Shown: positions 25,505-36,631 of the stretch, piece by piece
Layout of the letters: each line of letters opens with the position of its first letter
Numbering within the stretch: the stretch's first letter is position 1
Origin: Prunus persica
Taxonomy: Eukaryota > Streptophyta > Magnoliopsida > Rosales > Rosaceae
Direction of reading: 5' to 3'
Assembly (NCBI RefSeq): GCF_000346465.2
Contig: NC_034012.1
Span: 21,301,169 to 21,365,168, forward strand
DNA length: 64,000 bases
The notes under the pieces: generated by a model
What the model was told of the DNA's origin: nothing
Seen by the model: the letters and a program-made list of their open reading frames with translations, nothing else
Databases searched by the model: none
Made by a program: the position numbers and the translations under genes

Positions 25505-25519
25505 CTCCGACACTATAAC

Positions 25520-27449
25520 CTATTATCTATAATAAAGTGAAAATACAGGCAATGACCATCACTATAGCAGATTATGCAAAGATCTAATAGCAAGTAATAC
25601 ACAACAGAGACGACGGGTTTTAAACAAAAACAGACGTATTTGGCATATATAGACGACGGATTTTCAACAGACGTCGTCTAATATAAGTAATACAAACGAC
25701 GGTTTATGAAAAAACCGTCGTTGTATTACTACAACGACGATTTTTTCATAAACCGTCGTGTAATCGTCGTCGTATGCCTAAAAAGGCATCGTGTCTCAGT
25801 TTATTTTCAAGAACCCAAAACCCATTAAGAACACAACATATATATGAAACCAAGCAAGAAACCAACATATACATGAAACCAAGCATGAAAACAATAAATC
25901 CATTCCCAATTCAACATAACATAGGGTGATTAAAAGATCCGACAAAATTAAATCCATTCCCAATTCAACATAACAGATAATGTAATCCATGAACCCATTA
26001 AACAGAAAATCCATGAACCCATACCTATAAGCACATTATTAACAGATCGCAAAGCATATACCTAAAACCCTTTAACAAAACAACCTAATATCATTCAATG
26101 AATTTACAAGGGGAAGATAGGGTTTGTACTTACAGGTTGGACGAGCTCACAGATTCGACGGAGCCTGGAGAGTGCAACTTTTAATTAGAGCAGAAGTGAG
26201 AGAGCGAAATGTTATGTTGCGCGAAATCTGAAAATTTTAGGGTTCAGGGTTAGAAGTATAAGAATAAGAGCCAAATCTAAAAAATTTAGGGCGCGCGAAA
26301 ATTTTTAGAGAGCGCGCTCTTTAAAACGTCGAAAGAAAAACCATGGCGAAAGTTCTACAAGAACCGACGTAAATGTAATATTCCACGACGGAAACACTGA
26401 ACGTAACGCCGTTTATTTTGACGCTTCATTTTTCGGATTAATTTTAAATTTATTTTGAATATTTTGATATAAAGACGACTAAAAAACCACGTCGGGGTTA
26501 AGAAATTGAAAACGTTGTAAATTATAATAGACGACTTACATATTAAAATGACGTCGTTTAAAGTGAAAACCATGTCGGATATTTTATTGCACGACGTAAC
26601 ATACCACCGTCGTTAAAAATTAATACCCTAAACCCTTAAAACTAAATTATATAATTTTAAAAATTAAGTTTATAAAAGGGTTTATAAAAGGGTTTATGGT
26701 TTTACAGCCTAATATATACCCTAGACTACCCAAAAATTATACTTTAAAAATAAACCCCAATAAATAAAACCCTAGACTCTAAACCCTAAACCATAAAACT
26801 AGAAGTGATTTTATGACTCATCAAAACAATTTTGTTTTGGATGGTCATTTTAAATTTTTGTTATTCAAAATGAATTTTTTCAAGGTTTAGGGGGAAGAAA
26901 ATATATCAATGACTTCATAGGAGTTGACTTTGCATTTTTCTGATTTATTTTAAATTTATTTTGAATATTTTGATATAAAAATAATAAAATATTCTTATCA
27001 CAACAACAAACCACGTCGGTGTTAATAAATTGTAGACGTTGTAAATTGTAATAGACGACTAAGTTGTTAAAATGACGTCGTTTAAATGAGAAACCATGGC
27101 GGATATTTAACTATCCGACGTAAAATATATATTCCACGACTTAACCGCTGTCGTTACAAAGTACTACCCTGAACCCTTAAGAAATTGAAGACGTTGTAAA
27201 CCATAAACGACTCAATTGTTCAAAGAACGTCGTCTAAATATCCTTTTACGTCGGATTTGTTTAAAACGAAACAACAAAAAACGACGGTTTTTGACTTTAT
27301 TAGGTCGTTGGAAAAGTATTACACGTCGGTTACGCAATTTGTATGTTAGTTTTTTTTTTAATTTAAGAAAACCTCAACAAATTTTTACATTATATATTAT
27401 AGACAAAATTTGTACATTATACATAAATATCAAGTGTTCAATAATTCCC
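25520..27449. repeat. CACTA intergenic spacer with motif clusters and duplication
   Basis: This lies between the two transposon genes. Motif clusters occur at 25600-25790 and 26320-26620. A block starting ATTTTAAATTTATTTTGAAT at 26440 recurs at 26948 (period about 508 bp), including CCACGTCGG and GACGTCGTTTAAA words. Between them (26620-26815) is AT-rich DNA with AAACCCTAA-like words. The TNP2 promoter is presumably near 25.5-26.3 kb. Confidence 0.75.
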
Positions 27450-30400
27450 CTATTCCAGGTGAAGGCAAACAAACTCTGCCCATTCATTCCGGACTTCATC
27501 AATTGCTTCTTGGGGGTATGGCGCTTCCTGTTTTCCCTTGGCATACTGCATAAACAATGACTATTAGGGTTTATAAATAAAAAGAAATTCAATCACAGAC
27601 GACGATATTTTTCATAACCGACGTAGTATATCTATTCAACGACGGTAATTTTACATGACCGTCGTTGATAATACAAAAAACGACGTAAAATGTATGAAGG
27701 TAATTTCTTCTTACCTTCTTCTCAAACGCCAAGGAAGGATCCATGATGATGTCCCTCATGAAGCGCATCACATAATACCCGCATTCGACACTGCTGGGTT
27801 GCTTTGGTGTGCCTGACAGAGTTTTCCAAATTACTGCCTTACGGCCTGATCTGGCTATGTGAGAATTATAAATTTTTATAGCACTGTTCACGATGTTTTT
27901 GGCCTCTTCATCGACCACACGATTTCCTGGCAGAGGATCCAGAAAATAGACGGTTTCCCTCTTTGCTCTCACAATCAGCAAGATCCAATGACGGCTGCAC
28001 AAAATTAATATAAAAACGACGGTTATTTACAAAAACGACGTATTATAATATTTCACACGACGAAATAAAGTAGCAATCGACGACATTATATATTTATCAC
28101 GACGATAAATAACTACCGACGTGGTTAGTAGTTTCAAACGACTCAATAAAATAAAACACCGATGTGGTTAGTTTATACGCTGTCATTTATTGAAAATCAT
28201 AAAAACAAAATCCTGTTAAGGAGACTAACCCTGGATTGTAAGGCATCATGAAAATCTGTTCACCGTCAGTCCTCTGAAGTCGAGCTGCTACCAGTCGTGA
28301 TCTGTCAGCTATTGTGCCAAAGTTGGCACTAACTGTAGCAGGGTCGATAAAGCCAACCATGCTGCACATATTTGCTTGTTTCAAAAGATCGTGTAAGTAC
28401 CTAAATATATAAAATAATATAAACAAGTCAGCACAAAAAAACACACGACGGTTATGTATAACAAAACGACGTATTATAAAATTTCACACGACGTACTGAA
28501 ATAGACAACGACGTTATAATATATTTATCATGACGGTACATACTAACGACGTGGTTAGTTAGTTAAGACGACGCAATAAATAAACCAACGACGTATTATT
28601 TTAGAATGACAAACCTCATATATACAGCAATGACAGTAGCTCCTATTTCTTCCATGCCTGTAAATTGTGTAATATCTTCAGGCAGGAGGAAGGTATCGCG
28701 TTCTAGACCAAACACCTCCTTATCAATTGTAAAGTTCAGGGTCTTATCCTGAGGCACGAGTGTCGTTTCCACATAACGACAAAGGGATTTTAAAGAAGAT
28801 GGCGCCTCCATATTTGAATAATCAACAACTTTAATAACCTGTTTAAAGAAATAAAAAAAATGACGTGGTAATTCAATAAAAACGACGGTTTAAGGAATAA
28901 AACGTCGTCTGAAAAGAATTTAAACGACGGTGAAAAAACCGTCGTGGTGAATAATTTATTACGTCTTAGAAAAAAATTCCGCCGTCTAAGTTGTAAACAA
29001 ACGACGGTTTAAAGAAAAATATTGACGTCTGAAATTTTGAAAAACAAATAAAAAAGGCAAAGTTATGTGAACATACCTGGTCGTCATGCTTTTCTTCATC
29101 TTCTTTCTCCTTTTCATCTTGTTTTTCTTCTTTCTTCTCTTCATCTATTACGTCGGGAATGACTAACACCGTCGTCTAAAAACCACAAAGTTTTAAAAAT
29201 AACGACGTTTAATGGCGTGTAAAACAAGTAAACTAAATACGACGTGGTATTGAAATACAAACGACGATTTATTTTTAAAATCGTGGTGGTATGTATTTCA
29301 AACGACGGTTTTATTAATAATAACAACATCTAATAGTTTTTAAAAAAACAGAGAATTCAAAGTTCAGATATGTTACCTTTTCTTCCTGATGTTTCCCATT
29401 TTTGGCAGTATCATCCTCAAAATTTAGGGATCTCACATCACCTACAGAGCAGCTTGCTTTGTCAGACATTGGATTTTTGGGACTTTGGCTAATTCTTGGT
29501 TTAAGCATGCTTGGATCAAAATTGGGAATTAATTGGGAAAGCTGACTCAGGAAATGCTCCCTCTCAGCCTCTACCAATTGTTTGGTTCTAGCCTCCATCC
29601 TTAAAGCCTCTTCCCTTGCCTGAGCTTCCATCTTTTTATTCTCTTCTTGAAGGAGAACTCTTAAACTGTCCTTTAAACGGTCGTCAAAGCTCATCCTCTG
29701 TGGTTTGGGTAAATTGAAATATTGCCTTGGGGAAATCCCAGCACCTACCCCTCTCACTCTGCCTGGATGCTCGGGGCCCAAAGCCATGGTCAGCACATCA
29801 TTGCTGCCAGATACAGTGACTTTGCCTTCCGAGACTTGTTTTTGCAATTCATCCTAAAACAAAGATATATAAAAAAGTAAGAACAAAAAACACACGACGG
29901 TTATTTATATACAAACGACGTATTATATAATTTCAGATGACGCAGTAACATATAAACCGACGTTATTATAATTTATCACGACGGTAGTTATACCGACGTG
30001 GTTAGTTTTTTAAAACGACGAAATGAATAAACCACCGACGTCTTATGCTTTATTTACAGATAACAGAGGGATGATTCAATATTCACACCTTTAACGACCT
30101 TGTTTAAAACATTTCGACGTAGTAATTTAATACAAACGACGCGAAAATGAACCACCGACATCTTATGCTATAATTACAGAAAACAGAGTAGTGATTCCTG
30201 ATTTAGACCTTTAACGACGTTTTTTAAAAAATTTCGACGTGGTAATATCATTCACACGACGCAAAATATAACATAAGACGTAATAAGAATTATTCACAGT
30301 TTAATAAAAATTTAAAACAGAGTGAGTAGGCTTACAATTAATTTTGCTTTCTCTGCCACCTTTGGATCCGGGATGTTACCATGTTTGTCCTGTCTAGCTC

Positions 30401-31142
30401 TCTTCCATAAGGTAGATCGATCAATTTCTACCCCAGGCATGGTTTCCTCCAATTGATCCCCCAAACCAGCATATCCTTTTCGAGACAATCGATGATTGTA
30501 CTCAAGTTTCTCCCTAATCTGTGCATGTTGAGAATGCACAGACTCAAAATCTTTGGATAACCTTGAAGCTACAAAGGCATCCCATTGTGCTTTCTCTATG
30601 AATTTATATGTTTCAGGGGGTTGGCTTAATCTCTCCCTGTCATTGGTGTATGGAAGGATATAATGCCTCGTTAGTGTAGACTTGAAATCCTTCCATTTCT
30701 TGGCAGCAGAAGCTAACACAGAGTTCTTGCCCCCTTGACCTACCACAAAAGCAATGTCAACTGCTTCCCAAATCTGCTCCTTTATATCCTTGGGGATTTG
30801 AGCCCATTTCATGTCCACAAGTGGAACTCTGGAGCGTGCCAACACACCAATGTAGGACTGCATCTCACTATGTGCTTGGCCAATTCCTTTCCCCCTTTTA
30901 TTGTACTCAACAATTGGCCTGAGTTTCTGAAGTTTTCTCTTCACAACACGAGGCATTGGGCTCATACCTCGACCAGACTTTGAATCATCAGAGATTGTTG
31001 TCGTGCTGGTTGGTTCTGTCTCAGCAGATGATGAAGCAAACTTCATCTTCTTCGAAGACTTCTCTTGAGGAGTTACCATTCCAAGCTCCTTACCTCCATT
31101 TTTCTTGGAGCCAGAGTCCTTACTTTGGTCTTGAGAAACCAT
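27450..31142 (-). CDS. CACTA second protein: PF03004-type domain plus Ulp1/C48 protease
   Basis: Seven exons: 31142-30336, 29853-29377, 29175-29077, 28838-28615, 28400-28230, 27994-27715 and 27545-27450 (stop), all GT-AG with agreeing phases, about 717 aa. Exon 1 has the plant transposase PF03004-like domain (LRPIVEYNKRGKGIG, DIKEQIWEAVDIAF). Exon 2 has a coiled, Glu/Arg-rich stretch. Exon 3 is acidic and Lys/Glu-rich. Exons 5-6 carry a C48 SUMO-protease domain with HWILL and FLDPLPGN (His and Asp) and KQPSSVECGYYV (Gln and Cys), so the catalytic set is present. Exon 7 encodes the C-terminus ending FVCLHLE. Ulp1 domains recur in plant CACTA and Mutator elements; what this one cleaves is unknown. 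The exon assembly is my own and would need transcript support. Confidence 0.85.
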
Positions 31143-31189
31143 TTTTACAGACAAAACTGCAAGTGAAAATATTTCAGGAAAAGATTAAG

Positions 31190-34100
31190 AACACAAACGA
31201 CGGTTATTAATAAAATACGACGTATGATATGATTTTAAACGACGCAATGAAATAATCTCAGACGTAATAAATGTTTAAAACCAAGGTAATTAAACAACGA
31301 CGAAATAATATAAAATAAGACGTAATAATAACTTATTACGTCGATATTTACCGGACGACGTGATAATTAACTATAAACGACGAAATATTTATATAACGTC
31401 GTGGTATTGATGTTCACACGACGTCAATAGTAATATACCGTCGTCTATATAAGGATCCAAAACCCTTCTTTCTTTCTCTGTGAATGTTTGATTGCAGATT
31501 TGATTTTTCTGAACCATGGTTTTTGTTTTCTAATTTGATAAAATACAAGGCCAAGAAAGAAAGTTTTGGAATCTTATATAGACGACGGTATTTTAATATG
31601 ACGTCGTGGTATTAACATTCACACGACGTAAAACAATAAGATACTGTCGTCTATATTAGATACCAACCCTACTTTCTTTTTCTTTATATTTTATCAAATT
31701 AGGGAAAAACAAAAACCATTGTTCAGAGAAATCAAACCTGCAATTAAACAAGCAAATAAAAAAAAGACTATAATTTTAAAAACAACTTTGTCAATTTTCA
31801 GACGACGCTAGAACGACTGACGAACCATCGTGGTCTACATATTTAACCACGTAAATAAGAAGCTACCGTCGTCTTATTTAGTTGAGGTAGTTGTCTTCAA
31901 AGTTGGAAACTTTCCCTCTTTGTCTGTATATTTTATCGAACTTGGAAAGAAGTAAAATGATTTTGGCCAGAAAAAAGGTAAAAAGATTTTTCAAACAAAA
32001 AACGTATGAGCATGCAAAACAGCAACCAAAATAGTGAAAATGAAAGCTTACCTTTTGCGTGCAATGAAAGCAAGAGGAAGACGATGTTTAAGTTCAGAGA
32101 CGACGAAGAAGACGAGAGGAAGACGATGAGATACTCTGACAGTGCTCTGACAAGGAAAAAAGTCTAAAAGTTTTCTCTGGGAGATTGAAATTTTAATCGG
32201 GTTTGGAAACAGTGCATGTGTAAGTCAGGTAGACGAAAAGTTGCTTACATATAAAACCATTTCAAAAAAATAATACGGCGGTTACATATAACTACGACGT
32301 ATAAATTACAAAATACGACGGTACATTTAACTTCGGACGTGGTAAATAAATACGACAGTAGTGTTGTAGGTACCGTCGTAGTAAACTCAAAAATTAAAGT
32401 ACATAAGTAATAACTTGCGTCATGGTAGATTATTTAACACGTCGTTTTTATTAATGTACCGACGTGGATTTCTGTAATATACGTCGGTCATACCGACGTT
32501 GATTTTACAATTTAAACGGCGGTTTTTTTGTAAGGACCGCCGTTGGTTTTAAAAATTTATTCTATAAATTTGTTGCTTTCATTCATTTTCGGTTTACATT
32601 TAGGGTTCCAAGTTCTTCCTCTCTTAGAGACACTGTCTCTCACATCTCAAAGACAATAATTTGGATGTCTTTCTCAAAGAGAAATTGAGCTTACTCGCAT
32701 CAAATCTATGTCCACAAGAAGAAGCTTGTCAACTAGCCTTCTCACTTCCTTGATCAAGCCTGATAGGACACTTAGTGCTTCTGAATACTCCTTGCTTTCC
32801 ATCAAAAGAGATGCAAGCCTGGCCTCCACTCGCTGTCGAAGGAAAGTTCGCTTCTCAGGGAAATCTGAAGATCAGATGTGCCTGATCCTCTGCTTGATTT
32901 TCTTGGCTAAGAAGATCCGTCAGATTTGTGATAGCCTCTTCCTTTATCCGTAGAGCTTCAGAAGAAGAAGATGGGTTTCAAGAATGCGATAAAGAATAGA
33001 AATGGCTTCAGATGGCCTCTAAAGCATGAGCAATCGAATCAGTGCTTTGAACTATACTTTGAACTATACAAGTCAATGCTTTGAACTATACAAGTCCTGC
33101 AGAAAGATAAAGGACCAAACTGTTAAAGAAACTGAAACTGTTAAAGAAACCCTAAACTAACACGACGCAATATTTGTTTTGCGACGTGGAATCTTTTCAT
33201 TTAACGTCGTTAGGTTTAATATAACCGACGTGGATTTGAATTTTTAAATTATGAATAGAATTTTTTTTCCCGTGACCTTTCAGTTTATTTTTCAATTACA
33301 GTGCGTTATAAATAGAGTTTTTTTTCCGGAGGAAATTTAAAATGAAGGAAATTAATGTTCTGGAATATGTAAAGTTTCTTTTTTGGATGACAGATTTAAA
33401 TAAAATAAGAATATAAAAACAACGACTGTTTTTGTATTACTGTCGTCGTTTTTCATCGTCTTAAGTAAGACTAAGACGACGTAATATATTTGTTGAGCGA
33501 CGTTGATTTGTTTTTTAAACGTCGTTAGGTATAATATAACCGTCGTTGAAAATTGTCTCTCTGATTGCAAATTTGCAACGACGTTAGGTATAATATTTGT
33601 AGATACACAAACGCACACACATCATCAACTTCCAAAAAATTGTCTCTCTGATTGCAAATCTGTGTCATCTGTTAAGATTATGATGTGGAACAGAGTTCCA
33701 TCTGGTAAGATTTCGTAACCCTTGGGATCTCAGACAAATCTGATTATGTCGGCGGTTTTCTATATAAACCGTCGTGGTTATTTCAATTCTTGTCATTAAG
33801 TAGATCTACCGACGTAGGATAAGAAAATCAAAGAAAAAAATTGTTAACAAAAATTCTTATTAAGACGACGGTTTAAATTAAAGGTACGACGTATAAAATG
33901 AATAAATACGACGTTAAATTTTATAGTACGATTTAAAGATAACGTCGTAGAACTATACGAGAATGACGTCGATATATTTATATTTTCCGTCGTTGTACAT
34001 TAATTTAAACGGCGATATTTTGTATTTTAAAGCCGTGGATTTGTTTGTAATTATACGGCGTCTTATACGAAAACCTCGTCGTGTTATTTTATGAGCAAAA

Positions 34101-34395
34101 ACGGCGGTTTTTATTGAAATCGTCGTCTTTACTTTCTACGTCGGTCGATTCATAACTTCTGCCATTCTTTGTTGGCTTTGATTTTACACTGCGGAAATCT
34201 GTTTCAACTAGACGTCGGTTGTTTAATTAGGTACGTCGTTGTTTTTGAACAGCCATTTGAATCTCCATTTTTTAGTTGTCTAAGGTTGTATTACACGACG
34301 GTGTTTTTAGAACCGTCATCTTTTTAAAAACCACGACGGTTTTCACTTAGACCGTCGTTGTTTTCTGGTCGTCTTTTTCACTTTTTGTAGTAGTG
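31190..34395. repeat. CACTA right subterminal repeat region
   Basis: Long motif array upstream of the minus-strand gene, interrupted by a motif-free block (32560-33155). At 31490-31585 and 31655-31745 about 90 bp occurs as an inverted pair (each with GGTTTTTGTTTT or its complement, and a TATATAGACGAC arm). A third, weaker copy follows near 31860-31990. Confidence 0.85.
32560..33155 (+). other. Motif-free island in the CACTA with an 81-codon ORF
   Basis: A block without ACGACG words inside the right subterminal array. It looks like a leader ('ttagggttccaagttcttcctctc') followed by an ORF at 32708-32953 starting MSTRRSLSTSLLTSLIKPDR, rich in Ser, Leu and basic residues, with KKIRQICDSLFLYP at its end. 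Afterwards come direct repeats of CTTTGAACTATAC(AAGT) and ACTGTTAAAGAAAC. I recognise no domain. It may be a captured host fragment or a spurious ORF. Confidence 0.4.
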
Positions 34396-36307
34396 TTAGA
34401 AGGAAGACGATTAATTAAATACACAGCAGTATGCATGAGAGGCATGGAAGCATGAGCCAACAAGGTAAGCCCAATGTCAACAATATGACGATGTTTTCGT
34501 TCTGCCAAACCATTTTGTTCAGGGTGATGGGGACAAGAAATGCGATGGTCAATACCATGAGTAACCAAAAAATTATGAAAAATATGACTAGTATATTCAC
34601 CACCCCCATCAGTTTGAAGAGCTTTAATTTTTGTAGAAAATAAATTCTCAACAAGAGTCTTAAATTTAACAAACAAAGAGAAAACCTCAGATTTCAAGCG
34701 CATAGGAAATATCCACGAGTAGCGAGAAAAATTATCAACGAAAAGAACATAATATTGAAATCCGGAAACTGATTTATTAGACGAACTCCATATATCAGAG
34801 TGAATGAGTGCAAGAGGAGCATGCGAAACAGACAAAGAAGACTGAAAAGGTAGCTTAACACTTTTTCCTAAAGGACAAGAATGACAAGTAAAATTATTAA
34901 AAGTCTTAGTGCCAGCAATAGACAACCTATTTGTAGACAATAAAAATTTTAAAATAGGAGACGAAGGATGACCAAGGCACGAATGCCAAACAAGACCATC
35001 AACACGAACACCAAGATATGCAAGACGACCATGAGATGACATGCTAGATGGGAGAGAGTAGAGACCAAGATTACTCGTGCCCGGAAAAGAGTCTTCCTCG
35101 TCCGCGAATCCTGTACCAAAAAATGATTGGGATAAAACGTGAAGAAACAGTTATTATCCCGGGAAAATTTATTAACGGACAACAAATTACAAGAAGCAGT
35201 AGGGCAATGAAGGATATCAGTAAGAGAAAAAATAGAGTTGTTAAGAGGAAGACTAGAGGAGCCAATATGGGTGATACGCAAACCTGTTCCACTAAGCACA
35301 CCATCAACAGAATCATGGCCATGATATTCTCGGGAAAGAGATAAATTACTCAGATCATTGGTGATATGAGAGTTAGCCCCAGTATCCACAACCCAATTAG
35401 GAGGACGAGGAGACGAGGATTGTTGAGCAATCATGGTAGTAAGGCATTGAGTAGGCATCCGACCTTCATACGACAAGTTGAGACAAATGTAGCAATCCAA
35501 AGCAGAATGCCCATAACATCCACAAATTTGGCACTGAATACATGAACCAGAAAAGGGAGCAAAATGGGAGGAAAAACTAGCAGCAGCCGCAGGATAAGGA
35601 CCCAAAAACACCAGGCTGCGAAGAAGAACCACCAGGAGAAGAAGAAAAAGCACGACCAGAACCATGAGAGGAGGAAGAGCCGCGAAACCCAGGATGTCTA
35701 ATAGCAGAGGAAGAACCAGACCATGGAGCAAAACCACCAGAATGTCCGCCACGGAAAGGAAAGCGGCCACTACCGCTACCGCGACCATGAGAAGGAGCAC
35801 GACCATGGGCAGCAACCATCGCAGTGGCAGGACCATCACGGGCAAGAGCATGGAGGGCAAGATGGCGTTGTTTAGCAGAGAGCAAGAGAGCCTCAAGATC
35901 AGCATAGGTATTAGGGGTTTCACGAGCTTGAGCAGACGCAACAGTTGACTCATATAAGGGCCCAACATTATTCATAATGACAGCAAGAAGATCGGAGTCA
36001 GGAAGAGGAGAACCAGATAACGCGAGATTGTCGACAATAGCATTGACCTTGTCCAAGTAATCAGCAACGGAGGAATCACCACGAGCAGTAAGGGAGAGTT
36101 CACTACGAAGCTACAAAATTCGATTTTAATTCGGAGAAGCAAAACGGTTTTCAAGAGCCACCCAAGTAGAACGAGCAGAGGTAAAATGAGTGACGGTGGC
36201 CAGAACCGTAGAACTAAGAGAACCATTGATACAGGATAAAACCAATTGGTCTTGCTGAATCCAAGTATCATAAGCAGGATTAATGTCATCAGTAAGCTTG
36301 CCCTTGT
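34396..36307 (-). pseudogene. Copia-1 gag, protease and integrase piece
   Basis: In minus-strand order: gag (WIQQDQLVLSCINGSL), a zinc knuckle CQICGCYGHSALDC, protease WVVDTGANSH, integrase WHSCLGH and CHSCPLGK, HSDIWSSSNKS, TDGGGEY and AERKHRHIVD. A TAA interrupts gag where Copia-2 has Glu (around 36131), at least two frameshifts separate the domains, and seven residues (SSYWAEA in Copia-2) are missing before MHTAVYLINRLPS. At that point the CACTA element cuts in. Confidence 0.88.
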
Positions 36308-36600
36308 TGTAATAACCCAAACCTAAATTCATATTTAATTAGTAATTTATTAAGAGGAAAAGACAATTTTGCCCTTGGAATAATTTAGTAAAGAAAAGTT
36401 GACTTTTTGACCAAGAAGAAATTTGACAATTCCACATACACCGTTGCGTAGAGCACGACGAAACTAGTTCGTAGACACGAAGTGGACTCGAATCGGAGCT
36501 TTAACGAAGGAAATACGGTTAAAATACTACGAAGGGCAAAACGGTAATTTGAAAAATCAGATTTTTGTTACAAAACCTCATTTCTCTCTCTTCTCCCTTA

Positions 36601-36631
<31 letters not shown>

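Larger units (their letters stand above)
20550..34395 (-). mobile_element. Complete CACTA (En/Spm) transposon, 13,846 bp
   Basis: The ends are CACTACTACAAAAA at 20550 and its inverted copy ending at 34395. The terminal inverted repeats extend about 28 bp (to AAAAAGACGAC). TTA is duplicated at 20547-20549 and 34396-34398, the 3-bp duplication typical of this superfamily. Copia-2 (around 45021-45030) shows the empty site in the same integrase position. It encodes a TNP2-type transposase and a second protein with a Ulp1 protease, both on the minus strand. Non-coding parts are filled with ACGACG/CGTCGT motifs. I see no stops in either assembled gene, so autonomy is possible. Confidence 0.96.

Noticed and set aside
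25505..25513. Start of the CACTA transposase three codons upstream
   Set aside because: The upstream in-frame codon is GTG; the ATG at 25504 gives the family-typical MDKSWM start.
26620..26815. Interstitial telomere (AAACCCT repeats)
   Set aside because: Only scattered AAACCCTAA words in AT-rich DNA, not a regular heptamer array.
34949..35968. Leucine-rich 339-codon ORF as a membrane protein
   Set aside because: It is partly an off-frame reading of the Copia-1 gag/protease/integrase region; domain motifs lie in alternating frames because of frameshifts.
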